DNA of 11,641 nucleotides from Syntrophales bacterium (GTDB taxonomy: Bacteria; Desulfobacterota; Syntrophia; Syntrophales; UBA8958): assembly GCA_023231165.1 (NCBI GenBank), contig JALNVY010000060.1, forward strand, positions 1 through 11,641. Direction: 5' to 3'. The position numbers were made by a program, and so were the translations under genes. This document shows, piece by piece, positions 1-6,893 of the stretch. Under the pieces are notes generated by a model that was not told where the DNA came from, made no database searches, and saw only the letters and a list, made by a program, of their open reading frames with translations. Each line of letters begins with the position of its first letter. Positions within the stretch are counted from its first letter, which is position 1.

Positions 1-89
1 CCCTGGAACCGGGCCTGCCGGAGTCCTTCAACGTACTCGTCAAGGAACTCCAGAGCCTCTGCCTGGACGTCGAATTAATCGAGGAATAA
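1..89 (+). CDS. rpoB: RNA polymerase beta subunit, C-terminal end (partial)
   Basis: This is the last 28 codons and TAA stop of the gene for the beta subunit of RNA polymerase; the reading frame starts at base 3 and the 5' part lies outside the window. The visible protein end reads LEPGLPESFNVLVKELQSLC and then finishes DVELIEE. The PESFNVLVKELQSL block is the conserved C-terminal element of bacterial beta, which packs against the N-terminal part of beta' in the core enzyme. rpoC follows after 17 nt, in the usual rpoBC order. Identification rests on this motif and on the neighbour; nothing can be said about the rifampicin region or the rest of the subunit. Confidence 0.97.
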   Translation, partial: LEPGLPESFNVLVKELQSLCLDVELIEE

Positions 90-106
90 AGTTAAGGAGA
101 GCATGC

Positions 107-3100
107 GTGGAAGACGTATTCACCTACTTTGAAAAACCAAAGGATCCCGTCCGCTTCAATGCGATCAGGATTTCTATTGCTTCACCGGAAAAGATCCTCT
201 CCTGGTCGGCGCGGCCGAATACCAACGGCGAGGTCAAGAAACCGGAGACAATCAATTATCGAACATTCAAACCTGAGAAGGATGGATTGTTCTGCGCTAA
301 GATCTTCGGTCCTGTCAAGGACTATGAATGTCTCTGCGGCCGTTACAAACGGATGAAACATCGGGGCGTTATATGTGAGAAGTGCGGAGTGGAAGTCATT
401 CAGTCCAAGGTGCGCCGGGAGAGACTGGGGCATATCAAGCTTGCCACACCCGTAGCGCATATCTGGTTCCTGAAGAGTCTACCCAGCAGGATCGGTAACG
501 TCCTCGATCTCACCCTCAAAGAACTGGAGAAGGTCCTCTACTTTGAAGCGTGGATTGTCATGGATCCCAAGGGCACTTCTCTGAAGAAGAAGGAACTGCT
601 ATCGGAGGAGGAAGTCCATGAGCTAAAAGAGCAATATGGTGAAGATGCATTTAGTGTGGGCATTGGCGCCGAGGCAGTCCGAAAACTTCTCGAAGAATTG
701 AATCTAGTCAATCTGGATGCGGAACTGCGCGAGGAATTGAAGACGGCCGTATCGGACACGAAAAAGAAGAAGCTTGTCAAGAGGCTTAAAGTTGTGGAGG
801 CATTGAAGAAATCGGGAAACAAGCCGGAATGGATGGTTCTCACCGTTCTTCCCGTCATTCCTCCCGATCTGCGTCCCCTCGTTCCTCTCGATGGCGGCCG
901 CTTCGCAACATCAGATCTCAATGACCTCTACCGGCGGGTGATCAACCGTAATAATAGGCTGAAGCGCCTCATGGAACTCAATGCCCCGGAGATCATTATC
1001 CGTAATGAAAAGCGCATGCTCCAGGAAGCTGTAGACGTTCTGTTCGATAACGGCCGCCGGGGCCGGGCGATAACCGGCACCAACAAGCGTCCCCTCCGCT
1101 CCCTGTCCGACATGCTCAAGGGAAAACAGGGACGCTTCCGCCAAAATCTACTGGGCAAGCGGGTAGACTATTCAGGTCGGTCCGTTATAACCGTGGGGCC
1201 TGATTTACGGCTGCACCAATGCGGTCTTCCCAAGCAGATGGCCTTGGAGCTGTTTAAACCCTTTGTCTATAACCGTCTCATGGAAAAGGGTTATGTTACG
1301 ACCGTTAAAAGCGCGAAGAAAATGGTGGAACGCGAACCATCGGAAGTATGGGACGCTCTGGATGAGGTCGTCCGGGAATACCCGGTAATGCTGAACCGTG
1401 CTCCCACGCTGCACCGTCTGGGAGTCCAGGCCTTTGAACCGATTCTCATTGAGGGTAAGGCCATTCAACTCCATCCCTTGGTCTGTACCGCTTTTAATGC
1501 TGATTTTGACGGCGATCAAATGGCGGTCCATGTTCCCTTGTCTATCGAAGCACAGACGGAAGCCCGGGTATTGATGATGTCTACGAATAACATCCTGTCT
1601 CCCGCAAACGGTAAACCGATCATTGTTCCGGGCCAGGATATCGTTCTCGGGCTCTATTATCTTACCCGGTCAAAAGCCGATGTGCGCGGAACGGGAATGG
1701 TTTTTTCCGATCCCGGGGAGGTGCGGAGAGCCTTGGATGCCGGCAGTGTGGATCTACATGCGCAAATTGTAGTCCGGATAAATGGAGAGAGGAAGGAAAC
1801 TACCATAGGGCGTATGATGCTCTATGAGGTTATTCCGGAAGGCATTTCTTTTGATCTCGTCAACAAGGTAATGAATAAGAAGGAAATTGCCAACCTCATC
1901 GACTACAGCTACCGGACGTGCGGAGCAAAAACTACCGTCCTTTTGGCAGATCGTCTCAAAGACTTGGGCTTCAAATATGCCACCACTTCTGGAGCTTCCA
2001 TTGCCATTCACAATATGGTTGTTCCCGGCAATAAAAAGGAAATTGTGGGGAGGGCCGACAAGGACGTTTTAAAAATTCAGAAGCAATACATGGATGGTCT
2101 GATCACGGATGGAGAAAGATATAATAAGGTCATCGATATCTGGGCGCAGGCAACTGAAAAGATCGCCGTGGAAATGATGAGTGGTATCGCTACGACTGAG
2201 ATTACAACCATTTCAGGAGAAAAGAAACGGATCGATAGTTTCAACCCCATTTTCATGATGGCCGATTCAGGAGCGCGGGGATCAGCCGTTCAAATCCGTC
2301 AGTTGGCGGGTATGCGCGGTCTGATGGCCAAACCCTCGGGAGAAATCATCGAAACGCCGATTACCGCCAATTTTCGTGAGGGACTGACGGTTCTCCAATA
2401 CTTCATCTCCACTCACGGCGCCAGGAAGGGTCTTGCCGATACAGCGCTGAAGACAGCCAATTCAGGCTATTTAACCAGAAGGCTTGTGGATGTTGCCCAG
2501 GATTGCATAATTAGCGAAGATGATTGCGGGACCATCGATGGCATTTACGTCTCTGCCCCCATGGAAGGTGGAGAGATCATTGAAACAGCCGGAGAGCGTG
2601 TCCTGGGAAGGGTTGTCCTGGAAGAGATAGCCGATCCCTTTACGGGAGAGATACTTGTCCAGGCAAACGAAGCAATCGACGAGGCTTTGTCGGAAAGAAT
2701 TGACCGCGCCGGTATCGAGAGGGTCAGCATTCGCTCCGTTCTCACCTGCAAGTCCAGGCATGGCACCTGTGCTATGTGCTACGGTCGGGATCTTGCCCAC
2801 GGTCATATTGTCAACATCGGTGAAGCAGTTGGCATTATCGCCGCCCAATCCATTGGGGAGCCGGGTACGCAGCTGACCATGAGAACGTTCCATATCGGCG
2901 GGACGGCGAAGTTTGATGAGCATTCCACCCTCCAGGCCAGGCATGACGGCACAGTCAAGTTCGTGAGCCTCTCTACGGTCAAGATCCAGACCGGAGATCT
3001 TGTCGTCATGAATCGTAATGGCGAGATCCACGTCCTTGATGATCAGGGGCGAAACCGCGGGAAATATGCTGTTCCGTATGGGGCGCATCTGAAAGTCAAG

Positions 3101-4294
3101 GAAGGAGATATTGTTTACGGTCCCCGGAAAGATGCCAAAACGGGCCAGGAAAGACAGGCGACGCTGATTGCTGAGTGGGATCCCTTCTCTATCCCGATCC
3201 TTGCTGAGGTCGACGGTATAATCAAGTACGGCGACATCATCGAGGGTAAATCCATGCAGGAACAGGTCGATGAAGTGACTGGCCTTTCCCGTAAGGTGGT
3301 CGTCGAATCCAAGGGAACGGATATGCGACCCCGGGTATCGATCAAGGATAAGAAAGGTAGGACGGCCAAGGTTCCCGGTACGGCTATGGTTGCCCGTCAC
3401 CTGTTGCCGGTGGGGGCCAATATCGTTGTCTCGGAAGGATACCAGGCTAGCGCCGGAGACATTATCGCCAAGATCCCCAGGGAGACAACCAAGACCAAGG
3501 ATATTACCGGTGGTCTTCCCCGGGTAGCTGAGCTGTTTGAAGCGAGAAAACCAAAGGAATACGCCGTGATCAGTGAAATCAAAGGGGTTGTGTCTTATGG
3601 CAAGGACGCCAAGGGCAAGAGAAAGGTTATTGTCACCCCGGACAGCGGCGAGGATAAGGAATATCTTATCCCGAAGGGCAAGCATGTCAGTGTTCAGGAG
3701 GGTGACCGGGTAATGGAAGGGGAGCCCCTGATGGATGGTGTTAATAACCCCCATGACCTTTTATCGATTAAAGGTGAAAAGGAACTGGCCCGTTATCTTG
3801 TCGATGAGGTTCAGGAAGTCTACCGGCTTCAGGGCGTCAAGATTAACGATAAGCATATAGAAGTTATCGTCCGCCAGATGCTCAGGCGAATAAAGATCGT
3901 CGATCCAGGCGATACTACTTTTATTGCCGATGAACAAGTGGAACGTTATCGATTCCAGGAAGAGAATGGGCGTGTGGCGGTGGAAGGGGGAAGACCGGCA
4001 ATCGGTAAACCCATTCTGCTGGGCATTACCAAGGCCTCCCTGTCCACCCAGAGCTTCATTTCCGCTGCTTCCTTCCAGGAGACCACGCGGGTGCTGACGG
4101 AGGCAAGTCTGGCTGGTAAAACGGATTACCTCCGTGGTCTGAAGGAAAACGTCATTATGGGACGTCTGATTCCTGCCGGTACGGGATTACCCATGTACCG
4201 GAAACTCGGTATAAAAACACTCGCTGAAGATCCGGTGGTCCTTGAAAGCCGGGAGGTGGAAGGAATTTTGGATGAGAAAATGCTTGACATCTGA
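107..4294 (+). CDS. rpoC: DNA-directed RNA polymerase subunit beta'
   Basis: This is the complete catalytic beta' subunit, 1395 aa (E. coli 1407). The start is GTG at 107, seven nt after TAAGGAG (93-99); an ATG at 103 is out of frame. The N-terminal zinc ribbon has Cys75, Cys77, Cys90 and Cys93. The catalytic NADFDGDQ motif supplies the Mg-binding Asp466, Asp468 and Asp470. The second zinc site is Cys807, Cys881, Cys888 and Cys891. The bridge helix follows GSAVQIRQLAGMRG, and the trigger loop begins at MRTFHIGG (925-932; His929 matches E. coli His936). About 190 residues separate the two halves of the trigger loop, which resumes before ITGGLPRV (1133-1140); this matches the SI3 insertion of proteobacterial-type polymerases. 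Against E. coli there are five extra residues at about 35-40 (see findings). The subunit is otherwise ordinary and intact, and is co-transcribed with rpoB. Confidence 0.99.
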   Translation: MEDVFTYFEKPKDPVRFNAIRISIASPEKILSWSARPNTNGEVKKPETINYRTFKPEKDGLFCAKIFGPVKDYECLCGRYKRMKHRGVICEKCGVEVIQSKVRRERLGHIKLATPVAHIWFLKSLPSRIGNVLDLTLKELEKVLYFEAWIVMDPKGTSLKKKELLSEEEVHELKEQYGEDAFSVGIGAEAVRKLLEELNLVNLDAELREELKTAVSDTKKKKLVKRLKVVEALKKSGNKPEWMVLTVLPVIPPDLRPLVPLDGGRFATSDLNDLYRRVINRNNRLKRLMELNAPEIIIRNEKRMLQEAVDVLFDNGRRGRAITGTNKRPLRSLSDMLKGKQGRFRQNLLGKRVDYSGRSVITVGPDLRLHQCGLPKQMALELFKPFVYNRLMEKGYVTTVKSAKKMVEREPSEVWDALDEVVREYPVMLNRAPTLHRLGVQAFEPILIEGKAIQLHPLVCTAFNADFDGDQMAVHVPLSIEAQTEARVLMMSTNNILSPANGKPIIVPGQDIVLGLYYLTRSKADVRGTGMVFSDPGEVRRALDAGSVDLHAQIVVRINGERKETTIGRMMLYEVIPEGISFDLVNKVMNKKEIANLIDYSYRTCGAKTTVLLADRLKDLGFKYATTSGASIAIHNMVVPGNKKEIVGRADKDVLKIQKQYMDGLITDGERYNKVIDIWAQATEKIAVEMMSGIATTEITTISGEKKRIDSFNPIFMMADSGARGSAVQIRQLAGMRGLMAKPSGEIIETPITANFREGLTVLQYFISTHGARKGLADTALKTANSGYLTRRLVDVAQDCIISEDDCGTIDGIYVSAPMEGGEIIETAGERVLGRVVLEEIADPFTGEILVQANEAIDEALSERIDRAGIERVSIRSVLTCKSRHGTCAMCYGRDLAHGHIVNIGEAVGIIAAQSIGEPGTQLTMRTFHIGGTAKFDEHSTLQARHDGTVKFVSLSTVKIQTGDLVVMNRNGEIHVLDDQGRNRGKYAVPYGAHLKVKEGDIVYGPRKDAKTGQERQATLIAEWDPFSIPILAEVDGIIKYGDIIEGKSMQEQVDEVTGLSRKVVVESKGTDMRPRVSIKDKKGRTAKVPGTAMVARHLLPVGANIVVSEGYQASAGDIIAKIPRETTKTKDITGGLPRVAELFEARKPKEYAVISEIKGVVSYGKDAKGKRKVIVTPDSGEDKEYLIPKGKHVSVQEGDRVMEGEPLMDGVNNPHDLLSIKGEKELARYLVDEVQEVYRLQGVKINDKHIEVIVRQMLRRIKIVDPGDTTFIADEQVERYRFQEENGRVAVEGGRPAIGKPILLGITKASLSTQSFISAASFQETTRVLTEASLAGKTDYLRGLKENVIMGRLIPAGTGLPMYRKLGIKTLAEDPVVLESREVEGILDEKMLDI

Positions 4295-4312
4295 TCGTCT
4301 TATTGGTAATAA
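4284..4312 (+). promoter_or_regulatory. Possible sigma70-type promoter before rpsL
   Basis: A perfect -35 hexamer TTGACA (4284-4289) overlaps the last codons of rpoC. After a 17-nt spacer comes TAATAA (4307-4312), which keeps the T and A at the first two positions and the A at the fifth of a -10 element but matches only 3 of 6 overall. Initiation would fall near 4319, giving a leader of about 50 nt before rpsL. A separate promoter for the str genes is biologically plausible, but the -35 bases also encode the conserved LDI end of RpoC, so the match could be chance. Confidence 0.3.
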
Positions 4313-4329
4313 ACCAAACTTTGCGGTAC

Positions 4330-4345
4330 CTGTCTGAAGAGACAG
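4330..4345 (+). promoter_or_regulatory. Short hairpin in the rpoC-rpsL gap
   Basis: CTGTCT (4330-4335) and AGACAG (4340-4345) form a perfect 6-bp stem with a 4-nt GAAG loop. A run of six T (4353-4358) begins seven nt after the stem, immediately before the rpsL Shine-Dalgarno GGAGGAG (4359-4365). The T run is too far from the stem for a good intrinsic terminator. The structure could be a weak attenuator or 5' leader element, or an mRNA stability element between rpoC and rpsL. Confidence 0.3.
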
Positions 4346-4367
4346 TTGAAGCTTTTTTGGAGGAGCA

Positions 4368-4739
4368 ATGCCAACGATAAACCAGTTGGTCCGGAAGGGA
4401 AGGACCAAGATAGAGGGAAAGACGAAAACACCGGCACTTGCCGGCTCCCCGCAACGTCGGGGGGTTTGTGTGCGGGTCTATACATCAACACCTAAAAAGC
4501 CGAACTCGGCGTTAAGAAAAGTGGCCAGGGTTCGCCTGACGAGTGGATACGAGGTAACCTCCTATATCCCGGGCGTGGGTCACAACCTTCAGGAGCACTC
4601 GGTAGTCCTTGTCCGGGGGGGTAGAGTCAAGGACCTTCCCGGGGTGCGCTATCACATTGTCCGTGGAACCCTTGATGCGGTAGGCGTTCAGGGCAGAAAA
4701 CAGGGAAGATCCAAATACGGCGCCAAAAAGCCGAGCTAA
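4368..4739 (+). CDS. rpsL: 30S ribosomal protein S12
   Basis: S12 sits at the decoding centre of the small subunit and helps set tRNA selection accuracy. The product is 123 aa (E. coli 124) and full length. It shows the family start PTINQLVRKGR, the RGVCVRVYTSTPKKPNSALR block and the HNLQEHSVVLVRGGRVKDLP block. Lys43 and Lys88 (the classic streptomycin-resistance positions, counted with Met) are both lysine, so this is a wild-type, streptomycin-sensitive allele at those sites. Asp89, the residue methylthiolated by RimO in some bacteria, is present. The ATG is preceded by GGAGGAG at 4359-4365. It opens the str cluster, with rpsG starting 16 nt after its stop. Confidence 0.99.
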   Translation: MPTINQLVRKGRTKIEGKTKTPALAGSPQRRGVCVRVYTSTPKKPNSALRKVARVRLTSGYEVTSYIPGVGHNLQEHSVVLVRGGRVKDLPGVRYHIVRGTLDAVGVQGRKQGRSKYGAKKPS

Positions 4740-4755
4740 ACGGGGTTAGATCATC

Positions 4756-5226
4756 ATGCCGAGAAGAAGAGAAGTAACAAAGAGAGAGATCATTCCGGAT
4801 CCCAAGTATCACAACAAGATGGTGGCACAGTTCGTCAACAATCTTTTAAAGCAGGGAAAGAAAAGTACCGCTGAGTCGATTCTCTATGGGGCGCTTGATC
4901 TTATTGAAAAAAGGATTAAGGAATCCCCCGTAGATGTTTTTGAAAAGGCATTGAATAATGTGAAACCGGTGATTGAAGTCAAATCGAGAAGAGTCGGCGG
5001 ATCTACTTACCAGGTTCCCACAGAGGTTCAACCATCACGACGGGTTGCCTTGGCTATCCGCTGGTTAATTACCCATGCCAAGGAGCGGACGGATAAGACG
5101 ATGAAGGAAAAGCTGGCAGCGGAACTAATCGATGCGGCTAATAATAGAGGGGCGGCTATTAAGAAGCGGGAAGCCGTTCATAAAATGGCGGAGGCCAACA
5201 AGGCATTTGCCCACTATCGGTTTTGA
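4756..5226 (+). CDS. rpsG: 30S ribosomal protein S7
   Basis: S7 nucleates assembly of the 30S head by binding the 3' major domain of 16S rRNA, and it lines the exit site. The protein is 156 aa, the common bacterial length (E. coli K-12 carries a longer C-terminal form). Family blocks are visible: MPRRREVTKREIIPDPKYHN, VAQFVNNLLKQGKKSTAESI, VGGSTYQVPTEVQPSRRVAL and the C-terminal HKMAEANKAFAHYRF. The ATG is preceded only by a weak GGGGTTAG element, so translation may depend on ribosomes arriving from rpsL 16 nt upstream. In E. coli S7 represses the str operon by binding the rpsL-rpsG gap; here that gap is too short for the same structured site. fusA does not follow it (see findings). Confidence 0.99.
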   Translation: MPRRREVTKREIIPDPKYHNKMVAQFVNNLLKQGKKSTAESILYGALDLIEKRIKESPVDVFEKALNNVKPVIEVKSRRVGGSTYQVPTEVQPSRRVALAIRWLITHAKERTDKTMKEKLAAELIDAANNRGAAIKKREAVHKMAEANKAFAHYRF

Positions 5227-5313
5227 AGCAGGGATTAATAAAGGTCAGTCCGAGAGCAAAGGGTCGTAAACATATTAAGAGATTTTTTCAAAAGACGAAG
5301 GAGGTAAGTAGAG

Positions 5314-6507
5314 ATGGGTAAGAAGAAATATGAAAGGACAAAGCCGCATATGAATATCGGTACCATTGGTCACGTGGATCACGGTAAAACGACATTGACG
5401 GCAGCAATCACCAAGCACTTGTCCAAGAAAGGCTTCGCCGAGTTCAGGCCCTTTGACTCCATTGATAATGCACCGGAGGAGAAGGAAAGAGGCGTTACCA
5501 TCAATATCTGCCACGTGGAGTATCAGACAGACAAAAGGCATTATGCCCATGTTGACTGCCCTGGTCACGCCGATTATATCAAGAATATGATCACCGGCGC
5601 CGCCCACATGGACGGTACGATCCTTGTCGTGGCCGCCTCCGATGGTCCCATGCCCCAAACCAGAGAACACATTTTGCTGGCCAGACAGGTCCAAGTACCC
5701 TATGTGGTGGTCTATATGAATAAAGTGGATCTCGTCGATGATCCGGAGCTTCTCGACCTGGTGGAATTGGAACTGAGGGACCTTCTGAAAGATTACCAGT
5801 TCCCGGGAGACGAAATCCCCATTATTCGCGGATCGGCGCTTAAGGCTCTGGAAACGGATGATTCTGATTCTGAAGACGCCAAATCCATCTGGGAGCTCCT
5901 GGATGCCGTTGATAACTATATTCCCGAACCTACGCGTGTTCTGGATAAACCCTTCCTAATGCCCATTGGTGACGTTTTCAGCATCTCCGGTCGTGGGACA
6001 GTGGTAACGGGCAGAGTAGACAGAGGCATCGTCAAGACGGGAGAAGAAGTGGAAATCGTCGGGATTCGCCCGACCTTCAAAACCGTATGCACCGGCGTGG
6101 AAATGTTTCGGAAGACATTGGACGAAGGCCGGGCCGGAGACGATATCGGGGTTCTGCTCAGAGGAACTAAGCGGGAAGAAGTTGAAAGGGGTCAGGTCGT
6201 GGCGAAGCCAGGTTCTATTACCCCCCACACGAAATTTAAGGCTCAGGTCTATATTCTGACGAAGGAGGAGGGAGGTCGTCATACGCCGTTCTTTTCTGGT
6301 TACCGACCCCAGTTTTATTTCCGGACGACGGATGTGACCGGTGTGGCCGTATTGCCCGAAGGCGTGGAAATGGTTATGCCCGGGGATAATGTCGAGATGG
6401 AAATTGACCTGATTACGCCTATCGCCATGGAGGAACAGCTACGATTTGCAATTCGCGAGGGTGGCCGAACTGTTGGTTCCGGTGTTGTCAGCAAGGTAAT
6501 CGAATAA
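5314..6507 (+). CDS. tuf: Elongation factor Tu
   Basis: EF-Tu is the GTPase that carries aminoacyl-tRNA to the ribosomal A site. It is full length at 397 aa. The P-loop GHVDHGKT is at 19-26, switch I has Thr62, DCPGH is at 81-85 with catalytic His85, NKVD is at 136-139 and SAL is at 173-175. Domain II starts around PFLMPIGDVFS (213-223), and domain III ends in RFAIREGG and VVSKVIE. AAGGAGG at 5298-5304 gives a strong ribosome site nine nt before the ATG. Unusual residues for the family are Gly219 and Asp277 (E. coli Glu216 and Asn274) in the aminoacyl-adenosine pocket, Cys66 next to His67, and His98 where AAQMDG is usual. GTPase motifs are intact, so I read it as a functional EF-Tu. It follows rpsG directly, with no fusA between. 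Confidence 0.97.
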   Translation: MGKKKYERTKPHMNIGTIGHVDHGKTTLTAAITKHLSKKGFAEFRPFDSIDNAPEEKERGVTINICHVEYQTDKRHYAHVDCPGHADYIKNMITGAAHMDGTILVVAASDGPMPQTREHILLARQVQVPYVVVYMNKVDLVDDPELLDLVELELRDLLKDYQFPGDEIPIIRGSALKALETDDSDSEDAKSIWELLDAVDNYIPEPTRVLDKPFLMPIGDVFSISGRGTVVTGRVDRGIVKTGEEVEIVGIRPTFKTVCTGVEMFRKTLDEGRAGDDIGVLLRGTKREEVERGQVVAKPGSITPHTKFKAQVYILTKEEGGRHTPFFSGYRPQFYFRTTDVTGVAVLPEGVEMVMPGDNVEMEIDLITPIAMEEQLRFAIREGGRTVGSGVVSKVIE

Positions 6508-6533
6508 TGAAGAGGGGTCCAGCGCGACCATGA
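6507..6533 (+). other. Eight-codon mini-ORF bridging tuf and rpsJ
   Basis: ATG at 6507-6509 overlaps the tuf stop (TAATG), and its TGA at 6531-6533 overlaps the rpsJ start (ATGA). The frame encodes MKRGPARP. AAGG at 6493-6496 lies ten nt before it, whereas rpsJ itself has its only purine-rich site (AGAGGGG, 6511-6517) a rather long 12 nt from its ATG. The arrangement could pass terminating tuf ribosomes on to rpsJ by two successive overlaps. It may equally be a chance consequence of a 22-nt gap; no function is assigned. Confidence 0.25.
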
Positions 6534-6838
6534 AAGACCAGAGAATAAGAATCCGTCTTAAGGCATACGATCACAAACTACTGGACAGATCGGTAGAAGA
6601 TATTGTCGAGACAGCTAAGCGTACGGGGGCCCGGGTTGCCGGTCCCATCCCACTGCCTACGGAAATCAATCGTTATTGTGTTAATCGTTCGCCCCATGTG
6701 GACAAAAAGTCCCGGGAACAATTTGAAATCAGGACGCACAAGCGATTGATTGATATCATCGAACCTACACAGTCGACAGTCGATGCCCTAATGAAGCTCG
6801 ATCTATCTGCTGGTGTGGACGTGGAGATCAAACTATAG
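6530..6838 (+). CDS. rpsJ: 30S ribosomal protein S10 (NusE)
   Basis: S10 is a protein of the 30S head and also, as NusE, the partner of NusB and NusG in antitermination and transcription-translation coupling. It is 102 aa (E. coli 103) and intact. It shows the family blocks RIRIRLKAYDHKLLD, the loop around TEINRYCVNRSPHVDKKSRE, and FEIRTHKRLIDIIEPTQSTV. In E. coli rpsJ heads its own S10 operon behind a long leader bound by L4. Here it starts only 22 nt after tuf, so that leader is absent and S10 belongs to the str-side transcript. A terminator-like hairpin follows it and separates it from rplC. The start is fixed by the conserved MKDQRIRIRLK N-terminus, although its Shine-Dalgarno is distant. 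Confidence 0.99.
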   Translation: MKDQRIRIRLKAYDHKLLDRSVEDIVETAKRTGARVAGPIPLPTEINRYCVNRSPHVDKKSREQFEIRTHKRLIDIIEPTQSTVDALMKLDLSAGVDVEIKL

Positions 6839-6849
6839 GTTATACATGC

Positions 6850-6893
6850 CAGGAGATGGAAGGATGTAACTGTATCCATCTCCTGATTTTTTT
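6850..6893 (+). terminator. Intrinsic terminator or attenuator between rpsJ and rplC
   Basis: CAGGAGATGGA (6850-6860) and TCCATCTCCTG (6875-6885) form a perfect 11-bp stem with six G-C pairs and a 14-nt loop. One A and then seven T (6887-6893) follow directly. This is the textbook layout of a rho-independent terminator. The rplC start lies only 19 nt beyond the T run, too close for a new promoter in between, so the downstream ribosomal genes must be reached by readthrough or from a promoter inside rpsJ or further upstream. A partly exclusive 6-bp pairing, 6862-6867 with 6872-6877 (two wobble pairs), could compete with the main stem, which would suit an attenuator. Regulation is inferred. Confidence 0.7.

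Noticed and set aside
2471..3754. A 427-codon open frame on the minus strand, inside rpoC
   Set aside because: It lies wholly antisense to a conserved, well-defined part of rpoC, matches no family I recognise, and such long mirror frames are expected from the codon pattern of a strongly biased gene.
4615..4621. Runs of seven G in rpsL (4615-4621) and rplD (7819-7825) as programmed frameshift sites
   Set aside because: Both genes are open at full family length in the standard frame and the runs simply encode conserved RGG segments; no shifted product is indicated.
4494..4634. Possible streptomycin-resistance allele in rpsL
   Set aside because: Lys43 and Lys88 are both wild type, and the nearby residues match the usual family blocks.
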